From assembly GCA_963758945.1 (NCBI GenBank), contig CAVWXY010000006.1, positions 682,001 to 746,000 on the forward strand: DNA of 64,000 bases, in the 5' to 3' direction. The position numbers and the translations under genes were made by a program. The notes beneath the pieces are model-generated. The model was not told where the DNA came from. It ran no database searches and worked only from the letters and a program-made list of their open reading frames with translations. Source of the stretch: VAZQ01 sp963758945 (GTDB lineage Bacteria; Pseudomonadota; Alphaproteobacteria; Rhizobiales; Xanthobacteraceae). Position 1 is the first letter of the stretch; every line of letters starts with the position of its first letter. Positions 52,490 through 60,424 of the stretch are shown here, piece after piece.

Positions 52490-53689
52490 ATGGCCATCGC
52501 GCCGATCGGCGCAGCGGTCGAGACCGTGGGCACGGGCGCGCGTCGGCGGCTCGCCGGGTTTGCCCGCTCGCTGCGCGAGAACGGCTTCAAGGTCGGGCTG
52601 GGCGAAACCCGCGACGCGCTCGCCGTGCTCGTCTCGCCGGCGGCCATGCGCCGATCATCGCTCAGGCCGGCGCTGCGCGCGCTGTTCGCCGCGACGCGCT
52701 CCGACTGGGAGCGCTTCGACGAGATCTTCGATGCCTATTGGAGCGGCCGCGGCGTCCGCCGGGTGCAGGTGGCGAGCGCGTCGCCGGCAGCGGGCGGCGC
52801 AGCCGCGTTGCGGCGCCTCGCGACCGCGCCTTCGCAAGCACCGCAAGGCCTTCCCGATCACGTCGAGCGTCGCGCTGGAGGCGACGGCGGGCGCGAGGTC
52901 GAACCCGGCGGCCGGCGCGGCGGCGCGTCGCGCGCCGAAAACCTGGCTGCCGCGGACATTCGTCATGTCGTCGATCCGGACGAGATCGCCAAGGTGCACG
53001 CGCTGGCGGCTCGGCTGGCCAAGCGGATGCGGGCGCGTCTCGTGCGCCGGGATCAGGCGCGCCGGCGCGGACGCCGGCTCGACATCCGCCGCACCATCCA
53101 TCGCAACGTCTCGAAAGGGGGAACGCCGGTCGAGCTGGTATGGCGCCGCCGCAAGGCCAAGCCGCTGCGGCTCGTCGTCCTGCTCGACGCCTCGGGCTCG
53201 ATGAACCTCTACACCGCGTTCTTCGTGCGCTTCCTGCACGGCGTCGTCGATTCGTTCCGCGAGGCGGAGGCGTTCGTCTTTCATACCCGGCTCGCGCACG
53301 TCTCGGCGTCGATGCGCGACCGTGACGTCGCGCGTGCGGTCGATCGGCTGGGTCTGATGGCGCAGGGCATCGGCGGCGGCACGCGCATCGGCGAAAGCCT
53401 CGCCACCTTCAATCGCTGGCATGCGCGCCGTGTGATCAACTCGCGCACCGCGGTCATGATCGTGTCCGACGGCTACGACACCGGCGAGCCGGCGCTGCTC
53501 GACATGCAGATGCGACAGCTGCGGCGACGGTGCCGCCGCATCATCTGGCTCAATCCCCTGATCGGCTGGAGGGACTTTAGCCCGCAGGCGCGCGGGATGC
53601 AGGCCGCGCTGCCCTACGTCGACTTGTTCGCTCCCGCCCACAACCTCGAGAGCCTCGCCGCGCTCGAGCCCTATCTCGCGAGGATCTGA
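52490..53689 (+). CDS. coxE: CoxE, von Willebrand A-domain maturation factor
   Basis: A 399-residue VWA protein. ATG 52490 follows GAGGGGAG. The N-terminal helical part has FARSLRENGFKVGLGETRDAL split after Gly, then a low-complexity Gly/Arg section (residues about 105-155), then GASRAENLAAADIRHVVDPDE, and the VWA domain with MIDAS motif LLDASGSMNLY (about 235), followed by Thr in GGGTRIG and Asp in VSDGYDTGE. It pairs with the CoxD ATPase in insertion of copper/sulfur in CO dehydrogenase. CoxF is not in the window. Confidence 0.93.
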   Translation: MAIAPIGAAVETVGTGARRRLAGFARSLRENGFKVGLGETRDALAVLVSPAAMRRSSLRPALRALFAATRSDWERFDEIFDAYWSGRGVRRVQVASASPAAGGAAALRRLATAPSQAPQGLPDHVERRAGGDGGREVEPGGRRGGASRAENLAAADIRHVVDPDEIAKVHALAARLAKRMRARLVRRDQARRRGRRLDIRRTIHRNVSKGGTPVELVWRRRKAKPLRLVVLLDASGSMNLYTAFFVRFLHGVVDSFREAEAFVFHTRLAHVSASMRDRDVARAVDRLGLMAQGIGGGTRIGESLATFNRWHARRVINSRTAVMIVSDGYDTGEPALLDMQMRQLRRRCRRIIWLNPLIGWRDFSPQARGMQAALPYVDLFAPAHNLESLAALEPYLARI

Positions 53690-53730
53690 GGCTGCTACAA
53701 TTGCGGTGCTGAAAGCGGCGGGGTCGCGCA

Positions 53731-54897
53731 ATGGATTTCTCGTTGAGCCCGGAGCAGGAGCAGATCCGCGACGAGATTCGCAAGCTCTGCGCCCGCTTCG
53801 ACGACGATTATTGGCTGGAAAAGGATCGCAGCGGGGAATTTCCGCACGAGCTGCATGCCGCCTTGGCCGCGGCCGGATGGCTCGGCATCGCCATGCCGGA
53901 GGACTGCGGCGGCGCCGGGCTCGGCATCACCGAGGCCGCGATCATGATGCAGGCGATTGCCGAATCCGGTGCCGCCATGACCGGAGCGTCGGCGGTCCAC
54001 ATGAACATCTTCGGGCTGCAGCCGGTGGTCGTCTTCGGCACCGACGAGCAGAAGCGCCGCATGCTGCCGCCGCTCATCGCCGGCAAGGACAAGGCCTGCT
54101 TCGCCGTGACCGAGCCCGACGCCGGGCTCGACACCACCGCGCTCAAGCTGCGCGCCGAGCGCCGCGGCGATCACTACCTTCTGTCCGGACAGAAGATCTG
54201 GATTTCCACCGCGCAGGTCGCGAACAAGGTGCTCATCCTCGCCCGCACCACCCCGCAGGCGGACGTCAAACGCCGGACCGAAGGCCTGAGCCTGTTCTAC
54301 ACCGATCTCGATCGCAGCCGGGTGGCGGTGCGCGTCATCGCCAAGATGGGCCGCCATGCCGTCGACTCCAACGAGATGTTCTTCGACGGCATGCCGGTCC
54401 CTGTTGCCGACCGCATCGGCGCCGAAGGCGAAGGCTTTCGCGCCATCCTCCACGGCATGAACCCGGAGCGCATTCTCATTGCCGCGGAGGCCGTCGGCAT
54501 CGGTCGCGCGGCCCTGCGCAAGGCCGCCGGCTATGCGCGCGAGCGCGTGGTCTTCCGCCGCCCGATCGGCCAGAACCAGGGCATCGCCCATCCGCTCGCG
54601 CGCGCATGGATGGAGCTCGAGGCCGCCGACCTCATGGCGATGAAGGCGGCGAGCCGCTACGACCGCGGGCAGGACTGCGCCGCCGAGGCCAATGCTGCCA
54701 AATATCTCGCCGCCGAGGCGGCATTCCGTGCCTGCGAGACCGCGGTGCTGACCCACGGCGGCATGGGCTACTCGAAGGAATTCCACGTCGAGCGCTATCT
54801 GCGCGAGGTCCTTATCCCGAGGATTGCGCCGATTACGCCACACATGATCCTCAATTTCATTGCAGAGAAGGTTTTGGGGCTGCCGAAATCCTATTGA
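53731..54897 (+). CDS. Acyl-CoA dehydrogenase family protein
   Basis: A 388-residue acyl-CoA dehydrogenase with MDFSLSPEQEQIRDEIRKLC at the start, FAVTEPDAGLDTTAL, LSGQKIWISTAQVANKVL and THGGMGYSKEFHVERYLRE. The usual catalytic Glu of the C-terminal YEGT segment is absent (PRIAPITPHM). Glu246 in GMNPERILIAAEAVG aligns instead with the Glu of isovaleryl-CoA dehydrogenase, so an IVD/LCAD-type active site is likely. It lies 41 bases after coxE on the same strand, but no functional link to CO oxidation is known. A branched or cyclic acyl-CoA is likely. Confidence 0.9.
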   Translation: MDFSLSPEQEQIRDEIRKLCARFDDDYWLEKDRSGEFPHELHAALAAAGWLGIAMPEDCGGAGLGITEAAIMMQAIAESGAAMTGASAVHMNIFGLQPVVVFGTDEQKRRMLPPLIAGKDKACFAVTEPDAGLDTTALKLRAERRGDHYLLSGQKIWISTAQVANKVLILARTTPQADVKRRTEGLSLFYTDLDRSRVAVRVIAKMGRHAVDSNEMFFDGMPVPVADRIGAEGEGFRAILHGMNPERILIAAEAVGIGRAALRKAAGYARERVVFRRPIGQNQGIAHPLARAWMELEAADLMAMKAASRYDRGQDCAAEANAAKYLAAEAAFRACETAVLTHGGMGYSKEFHVERYLREVLIPRIAPITPHMILNFIAEKVLGLPKSY

Positions 54898-54930
54898 GGG
54901 CGGTCGGCGGCAGGGATCGGGGTAAGCTTT

Positions 54931-55827
54931 ATGGCCTTCCTGCGGCGGGTCGGAAGGGTCGCAACGCTGGCGGCCGCGCTGGTGGCGTGGCAGGGCGCAT
55001 GGCAGTCCGGCTGGGCAGGACCATCCGACGGTGCGGCCAACAGATCGTCGGCTTGCGACCGCGCCGCGTTTCGCGTCGTCGTCGATGTCGGGCACACCCC
55101 TCAATCGCCGGGCGCGCCAAGCGCGCGCGGTTTCTGGGAATACGATTTCAACCTGCGGCTTGCGACCGTGATCGAGCAGGGGCTGCTGCGCGCCGGCTTC
55201 GGCAAGACCGTGCTGCTGGTCACCGACGGGCCGGCCAGGAGGAGCCTGTTCGAGCGCGTGGCGCACGCCAATGCCTTGGCGGCAGATCTCTTCCTCTCGA
55301 TCCACCACGATTCGGTGCCGGACCGCTTCCTGGAGAAGTGGGAGTACGAGGGCGAGGAGCATGTTTTCAGCGACCGCTTCAAAGGCCATTCCATCTTCAT
55401 CTCCAGCGACAACGCCGACCCCAACGGCAGTCTGCTGTTCGGCCATTTGATGGGCGAGCAGTTGAAGGCGCGCGGCTTGCAATACACGCCGCATTACGTC
55501 GAGAAATTCATGGGCCATCGGCAAAGGCTGTTGGTGGATGCCAAGGCCGGCGTCTACCGCTACGACCAGCTGATCGTGCTCAAGTCGACGCGGATGCCCG
55601 CAGTCCTGCTCGAAGCCGGCTCGATCATCAATCGCGAAGAGGAATTGCTGCTGGATTCGCCCGAGCGCCAGTCGCTCATTAGCGCCGCGGTGACCGACGC
55701 GGTCGACAGCTTCTGCGCGCTGCGGCGGCCGCGCCACATCGAGCGCGCCCGCGCCAGCGTCGTCGGCAAGCCGCCGCTGTCGCTCAATGCGGTGGCTCAG
55801 CCGGCGAAATCCGCCGGGGCCCGGTGA
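54931..55827 (+). CDS. N-acetylmuramoyl-L-alanine amidase (AmiC-type)
   Basis: A 298-residue amidase_3 family zinc hydrolase that cuts peptidoglycan stem peptides. It has a signal peptide (MAFLRRVGRVATLAAALVAW, cleavage likely after SGWA) and Zn ligands His in VVVDVGHTP, Glu in RGFWEYDFNLRLA and His in LFLSIHHDSVP, with the catalytic Glu in AVLLEAGSIIN. A C-terminal tail of about 35 residues is basic and disordered. It acts in the periplasm in cell separation or recycling. Unrelated to the flanking catabolic genes. Confidence 0.9.
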   Translation: MAFLRRVGRVATLAAALVAWQGAWQSGWAGPSDGAANRSSACDRAAFRVVVDVGHTPQSPGAPSARGFWEYDFNLRLATVIEQGLLRAGFGKTVLLVTDGPARRSLFERVAHANALAADLFLSIHHDSVPDRFLEKWEYEGEEHVFSDRFKGHSIFISSDNADPNGSLLFGHLMGEQLKARGLQYTPHYVEKFMGHRQRLLVDAKAGVYRYDQLIVLKSTRMPAVLLEAGSIINREEELLLDSPERQSLISAAVTDAVDSFCALRRPRHIERARASVVGKPPLSLNAVAQPAKSAGAR

Positions 55828-55965
55828 GCGGTTGACCCGCCGGGCCGGCAGCGCCGGGATAGGCAGTTCCCCGCGCGGCGGCGCCTTCCTCCCCGGAGCA
55901 TTGGGACACGACGCCTCGATAGGCTAAAACGGTGCCCGATCCGACACCGTCGCCGGGAGCGCGCC

Positions 55966-56970
55966 ATGAGCATTCCGAAACCCGTCTATCATCCGCCGTT
56001 CAACGTCACGCGCGCCAGCCATTCCGTGCTGACGGTGAAGGATCTCTCGGTCGCCCGAAATTTCTACGTGGATCTGATCGGCTTCATTGTCAGCGACGAG
56101 GACAAGGACACGCTCTATCTGCGTGGCGTCGCCGAGGCTTGCCATCACAGCCTGGTGCTCAAGCGCGCGCGCGGCGCGCCGCAGGCCGAGCGCGTCGGCA
56201 TGCGCGTCTTCAGCGAGGAGGATTTGGAAAAGGCCAGGTTCTTCTTCCAGAAGGCCGGCCTGCCCGTGCAATGGGCCGAGGTCCCGCACCAAGGCCGCAC
56301 GCTGCACGTCTCGGACTCGAGCGGTGCGCCGATCGAATTCTGCGCCAGCATGGAGGTGAAGCCGCGTCTCGTCGTCGCGTTCGAGCATCACCACGGCGCG
56401 GTACCGCAGCGGATCGATCATTTCCAGCTGCTGGTGCCCGACGTGCAGAAGGCGTGCGAATTCTGGATGAGCATCGGCTTCAGGCTCTCGGAATACATTT
56501 CGCCGGACGGCACCGAGGAGCTGCTGTTCGTGTTCCTGCAGCGCAAGGGCAACCCGCACGACATCGTGTTCGCGCCCGGCGCTGGCCCCCGCCTGCATCA
56601 CGCCGCCTTCGCCATCCCGGAATCCTATCACTTCTTCTACGTCTGCGACCTCGCCGCCGAGATGGGCTTCGCCGCCAATGTCGAGTTCGGGCCGGGCCGG
56701 CACGGCCCCGGCCACGCGCTGTTCGTCTATCTGCGCGACCCGGATGGGCATCGCATCGAGCTCTTCAACACGCATTACCAGGTCATCGACATCGAGAACG
56801 AGCCGGTGCGTTGGGATGCGAGCCAGGCCATGAAGCGCCGCTGGCAGCTGCCGGCGCGGCAGCAATGGTTCCTCGAGGCGAGCGCGTTCGCGGACGTGGC
56901 GCCGCGCGAGCCCGCCAAGAAGGGCGATCCAATGAGTCTCGAGAAGTTCGTCGCCGCCGGAATGCGGTGA
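55966..56970 (+). CDS. Extradiol ring-cleavage dioxygenase (VOC fold, HPCD-like)
   Basis: A 334-residue two-domain VOC protein of the extradiol type. Metal ligands are His152 (QRIDHFQLL), His211 (PRLHHAAFAI) and Glu265 (GHRIELFNTH), and RHGPGHALFVYLRDPDG is typical of homoprotocatechuate 2,3-dioxygenase; the positions nearly match that enzyme. It would cleave a catechol next to its hydroxyls with Fe or Mn. ATG 55966 follows GGGAG. Within this window it could accept a catechol from the Rieske or HpaB oxygenases, but it is 40 kb from the former. Exact substrate unknown. Confidence 0.88.
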   Translation: MSIPKPVYHPPFNVTRASHSVLTVKDLSVARNFYVDLIGFIVSDEDKDTLYLRGVAEACHHSLVLKRARGAPQAERVGMRVFSEEDLEKARFFFQKAGLPVQWAEVPHQGRTLHVSDSSGAPIEFCASMEVKPRLVVAFEHHHGAVPQRIDHFQLLVPDVQKACEFWMSIGFRLSEYISPDGTEELLFVFLQRKGNPHDIVFAPGAGPRLHHAAFAIPESYHFFYVCDLAAEMGFAANVEFGPGRHGPGHALFVYLRDPDGHRIELFNTHYQVIDIENEPVRWDASQAMKRRWQLPARQQWFLEASAFADVAPREPAKKGDPMSLEKFVAAGMR

Positions 56971-57041
56971 TCTGCTGCATCGTCCGCGCCGCAGGCTCGG
57001 GGTGCTTCGCTAGAGGCGGCGCCACGGCCATCGAGCCGCAT

Positions 57042-58058
57042 TCACCGCCCCAGCAGCCCCGCGCTCGCGGCGGCGGCGTTCCAGATGCGGGCGTCCTCCT
57101 TGATCATGGCGGCGAATTCGGCGGGCGTGTTGGCGATGATCTCGAGCCCGTTGTCGCCTAGCACCTGTTGCACGTCAGGCAGTCTGAGGACTTGCACGAT
57201 CTCGCGGTTGAGTCGCACCGTGGTCGCGGAAGGCAGGTCGCGCGGGCCGATCAGGCCGATCCAGGCGCGCCCGGGCGCGAAGCCCGCCACCTCCTCGCCG
57301 ACCGCGGGCACGTCCGGCAGCTTCGGGTAGCGTTTGGTGTCGAACACGGTCAACAGCCGGATGCGGCCGCTCCGGATATGCGGCAGCGCGGCGGCCAGGC
57401 TGACGATGGCAGCCGGCACGTGGCCGCCGAGAAGGTCGTTGAGCGCCGGCGTCACACCCTTGTAGGGCACGTAGAGCATCTCGATGCCGGCGGTCTTGTT
57501 GAGCACCTGGCCGTAGAGATGGTGTGCGGTGCCGATGCCGGCGCTGCCATAGGCGATCTCGCGCGGCCGGCCGCGCACCAGATCGATGAATGCGGCGAGC
57601 GAGGGCGCGGCAATCTGCGAGTTGACCACCAGTCCCGCCGGATTGTCGGCGATCGCCGTGATCGGCGTGAAATCCGTGACGATGTCGAACGATGCCGTCT
57701 TGTTCTGGATGAGGTCGATGGTCTGTGCGAGCGAGATGACGACGCCGATGGTGGTTCCGTCCGCTGTCGCGCGCTTGAGCATGGTCATGCCGATTGCGCC
57801 CGACGCGCCGGCCTGGTTTTCGACCACGACCGGCTGACGCACGCTCTCGCTCAATTTCCGCCCGATCAGCCGTGCGCTGATGTCGCCCGCGCCGCCGGGC
57901 GGATTGGGCACGATGATGCGGATCGGCCGCGAAGGAAGCTCCTGCGCCTGCGCCTTGAGCGGCAGCAGCGCCGCGGCGAGGATCAGTAACGCGGGCCATA
58001 GCCCGGATGGAGTGTACCGAAATCCGGGAGTTCGCCGCATGTCGAGGCCGTCCCGCAT
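57042..58058 (-). CDS. Bug/TctC-family receptor whose N-terminus lies in a repeat
   Basis: A 338-residue receptor. After a signal peptide core (LWPALLILAAALLPLKAQA, then QELPS) come RPIRIIVPNPPGGAGDISAR, VVVENQAGASG and MLYVPYKGVTPALNDLL, all typical. Possible starts are 58073, 58058 and 58040; 58058 has GGAG nine bases upstream. All three lie within a palindromic repeat (57999-58081), so the first 20 or so residues (MRDGLDMRRTPGFRYTPSG) are encoded by the repeat and the original start is lost or hidden. It is the last gene of the CoxL-like/ECH/UbiD unit. Confidence 0.88.
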   Translation of the reverse strand: MRDGLDMRRTPGFRYTPSGLWPALLILAAALLPLKAQAQELPSRPIRIIVPNPPGGAGDISARLIGRKLSESVRQPVVVENQAGASGAIGMTMLKRATADGTTIGVVISLAQTIDLIQNKTASFDIVTDFTPITAIADNPAGLVVNSQIAAPSLAAFIDLVRGRPREIAYGSAGIGTAHHLYGQVLNKTAGIEMLYVPYKGVTPALNDLLGGHVPAAIVSLAAALPHIRSGRIRLLTVFDTKRYPKLPDVPAVGEEVAGFAPGRAWIGLIGPRDLPSATTVRLNREIVQVLRLPDVQQVLGDNGLEIIANTPAEFAAMIKEDARIWNAAAASAGLLGR

Positions 58059-58081
58059 TACTCTACGCTCCATACGGGCTA
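57999..58081. repeat. TAGCCC...GGAGCG-type palindromic repeat, copy 2, across a gene boundary
   Basis: An 83-bp imperfect palindrome; outer arms TAGCCCGGATGGAG (plus) and TAGCCCGTATGGAG (minus) match at about 25 of 31 positions. On the minus strand its first three bases are the TAG stop of the UbiD gene and its interior gives the ATG and leader of the tctC gene. It resembles the element at 37570. Confidence 0.8.
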
Positions 58082-59618
58082 CTCCTTTTGCTCCTTCAGC
58101 GCCCATTCGCCGTCCGCGAGCCGCGTCAGCAGGCCCTGCTCGTGCAAGCCGTGGAGCTCGAGCGCGACCTCGCGCCCGTCCCTGCTGCCGAGCGCCTCCA
58201 TGATCTGGGAGAAAAACAACGGGCCTGAGGCCAGGGCCTCGCGCACCGTCTCGCAGCGCTTGCGCCCGTTGAAGCGCGGCGCGCGCGGCCGGCGCGTCTC
58301 GATCGTGTCGGGAATGCCATAGGGCGCGGTCAAGTCGAAGCCCACCTTGTCGATGAGCCCGTTGGCGTCGCGGGTCGGGTCCATGTAGAAGCCGGGATAG
58401 CCGGTCGCCATCACGATGTCGCTTCCGGCCCGGAAGCGCGTGGACATCGCCCATTCCATCTGCTCGTCGGAAAACACGTCGACGTCGTCGTCCACGACGA
58501 AGACGTGCTTCACGCGCGGGATGGCGTGCAGCGCCGAGATCGCGTGCCGCGCCTCGCCGCGCCGTCCCCGCCGCAGCGCCACGCGCATGTGCTGGCGCCC
58601 GTTCGTTCCCGGGACTCCCAGCACCGCCGCGGGCTCGATGCCGGCGGCGCGCAGCACTTTCCAGATCTGCAGCTCGGCATTGAGCCCGCCGAGATTGCCC
58701 GAAATCGGTCCAGCTCAGGTGGCTGCCGCTGTGGAACACCGTCTGGTGCAGCATGTCCTTGCGCATGCAGATGGCGGTTACGTGAAACACCGGGTCCATG
58801 TGGACCGGCCCGTAGAAGCCGTAGAATTCGCCGTAAGGGCCTTCCTGCTCGCGATAGCCGAGATCGTCGAAATAGCCTTCGATGATCATCTCGGCGTCGG
58901 CCGGCGCCAGCACCCCGTTGGTCCGCCCACGCACCATCGGCACCGGCTCGCCGCGCAGCGTCGCCACCAGGCCGAATTCGTCGGCCGGCAGCCGCAGCCC
59001 GGCGGCGAGATAGTCGAGCGGATGCGAGCCGATGGCGAAGCTCACCGGCAAGGTCTGACCGCGCTCGACGCAGCCGATGTAGCAATTCTTGAGGTCGGAC
59101 GGCTGCGAGAGATTGGCGCGCATGGTGCGGCGGTCGCGGAACATCAGGCGGCGGCAGCCGACATTGGTCCGTCCGGTCGCCGGTTCGACGCTGTAGTCGA
59201 TGCCCGAGGAGATATAGGGCGCGCCGTCGAGTTCGTGCTGGAGATGGAATGGCAGTTTGGTCAGGTCGATCGCGTCGCCCTCGATCACCACCTGATGCAC
59301 CGGTGCGTCCGCCGACGGCACCTCGACGACCGGCTGTGGATCGTTCATCCGGCGCATGTATTCGTGGATCACATTGCGCTCATCGGTGCCGAAGGCGGCG
59401 GCGAGCCGCTTGCGGCTGCCCGACACCGCCGCCACCACCTCGTATTGCTCGGCGCCGACGCGCTTGAAGAGCTTCGCCTTCGGCGATGCCTCGATCGCCG
59501 CGCTGAGCTCGGCGAGCGAGACCGCTTCCTCGTGCACCTCCATTTCCCCGATGGCGATCAGCTTCTGGACGAAGGATCGCAGCCGGAACTTGTCGAGGTC
59601 GACGTTGCGGGCCGACAT
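58079..59618 (-). pseudogene. UbiD-family decarboxylase, frameshifted
   Basis: A UbiD-family protein of about 512 residues if repaired. Start ATG 59618 after GGAGG. The first frame covers INDPQPVVEVPS-like N-terminal parts, GRTNVGCRRLMFRD, VSFAIGSHPLDYLAAGL and the catalytic EGPYGEFYGFYGP; the second gives LRAAGIEPAAVLGVPG, HVFVVDDDVDVF and ATGYPGFYMDPTRDANG. The break is at 58702-58704, where AAA (TTT on the coding strand) should be AA to read WTDSGNLGGLNAE. The stop is the first codon of a repeat, so the C-terminus may also be altered. It follows an enoyl-CoA hydratase gene by 15 bases. Confidence 0.85.
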
Positions 59619-59633
59619 CGCCTGCGCGCCTCC

Positions 59634-60377
59634 CTATTTGTGCCCCTGCGGCAGCATCTCGCTCGACGAGTTGATCACGGCGTGAATGCTGCGGGCGTAT
59701 TCGACCGCGCCGGTGACGTCCATGTCGAGCGCCGCGCGCGCATAGTCCTTGCAGCCGACGCGCGCCGGCCGCGGCGCCTGCATGATCTGCTTGCACAGCG
59801 CGTCCACCGCCGCGTCGACCTCGGCGGCGGGAAAAACCTCGCTCACGATGCCGGCCTCGCGCGCGCGCTGCGGGCTGATCACCGCGGTCGACCAGACTAG
59901 ATAGGTCAGGGCCTTGCGCGGCACGCGGTCGACCAGCGCCGACATCACCATGGTTGGCATGATGTTGTGCGCCATTTCCGGAACCTGAAACTTGGCGGTG
60001 TCGGCGGCCAGCGTGATGTCGCAGACCGCGGCGATGGCGCAGCCGAAGCCGAAGGCGCGCCCGCGCACCACGCCGATCACCGGGATCTCGCAGCGCCGGA
60101 ACGCGCCGTAGCAGTTGAACACCACGTCGTTGCGGCGGCGCAGCTCGAACGCTTCCGGCGGTGCGCCCGGCGGACGCTTGCCCATGGTCTCGCGGCCGAC
60201 GCAGAAATCTTCGCCCGCGCCGCGCAGCACCACGATGTCCGCGCTTTCTCCGGCACCGAGCAGGAGCTTGGTGAGCTCGACCGCCATGGCGTCGGAGGCG
60301 GCGTTCCCGATCTGCGGCCGGTTGAGCGTGATTTCCAGCACCGGGCCTTTGCGGGCGGTGAGAATTTCGTTCGACAT
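59634..60377 (-). CDS. Enoyl-CoA hydratase/isomerase family protein
   Basis: A 247-residue crotonase-family protein. ATG 60377 (MSNEILTARKGPVLEITLNRP) follows TTTGGAGGAAGGTG. Oxyanion-hole loops are GAGEDFCVGRETMG (about residues 55-68) and GVVRGRAFGFGCAIAAVCDIT (about 100-120), with FQVPEMAHNIMPTM after; the Glu at PEMAHN is at one of the catalytic positions. It is between a molybdenum hydroxylase large subunit and a UbiD gene on one strand. A CoA-thioester step of the same pathway is likely. Confidence 0.9.
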   Translation of the reverse strand: MSNEILTARKGPVLEITLNRPQIGNAASDAMAVELTKLLLGAGESADIVVLRGAGEDFCVGRETMGKRPPGAPPEAFELRRRNDVVFNCYGAFRRCEIPVIGVVRGRAFGFGCAIAAVCDITLAADTAKFQVPEMAHNIMPTMVMSALVDRVPRKALTYLVWSTAVISPQRAREAGIVSEVFPAAEVDAAVDALCKQIMQAPRPARVGCKDYARAALDMDVTGAVEYARSIHAVINSSSEMLPQGHK

Positions 60378-60424
60378 GCACCTTCCTCCAAAGCGTTCCC
60401 CGGCCGTTCGCCGCGGCAGACGCG

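Noticed and set aside
57042..59618. A single 858-codon UbiD-TctC fusion protein
   Set aside because: The continuous frame exists only because the +1 base at 58702-58704 throws the UbiD frame into the TctC frame; between the two the translation is shadow sequence, and the true UbiD C-terminus is in the neighbouring frame.
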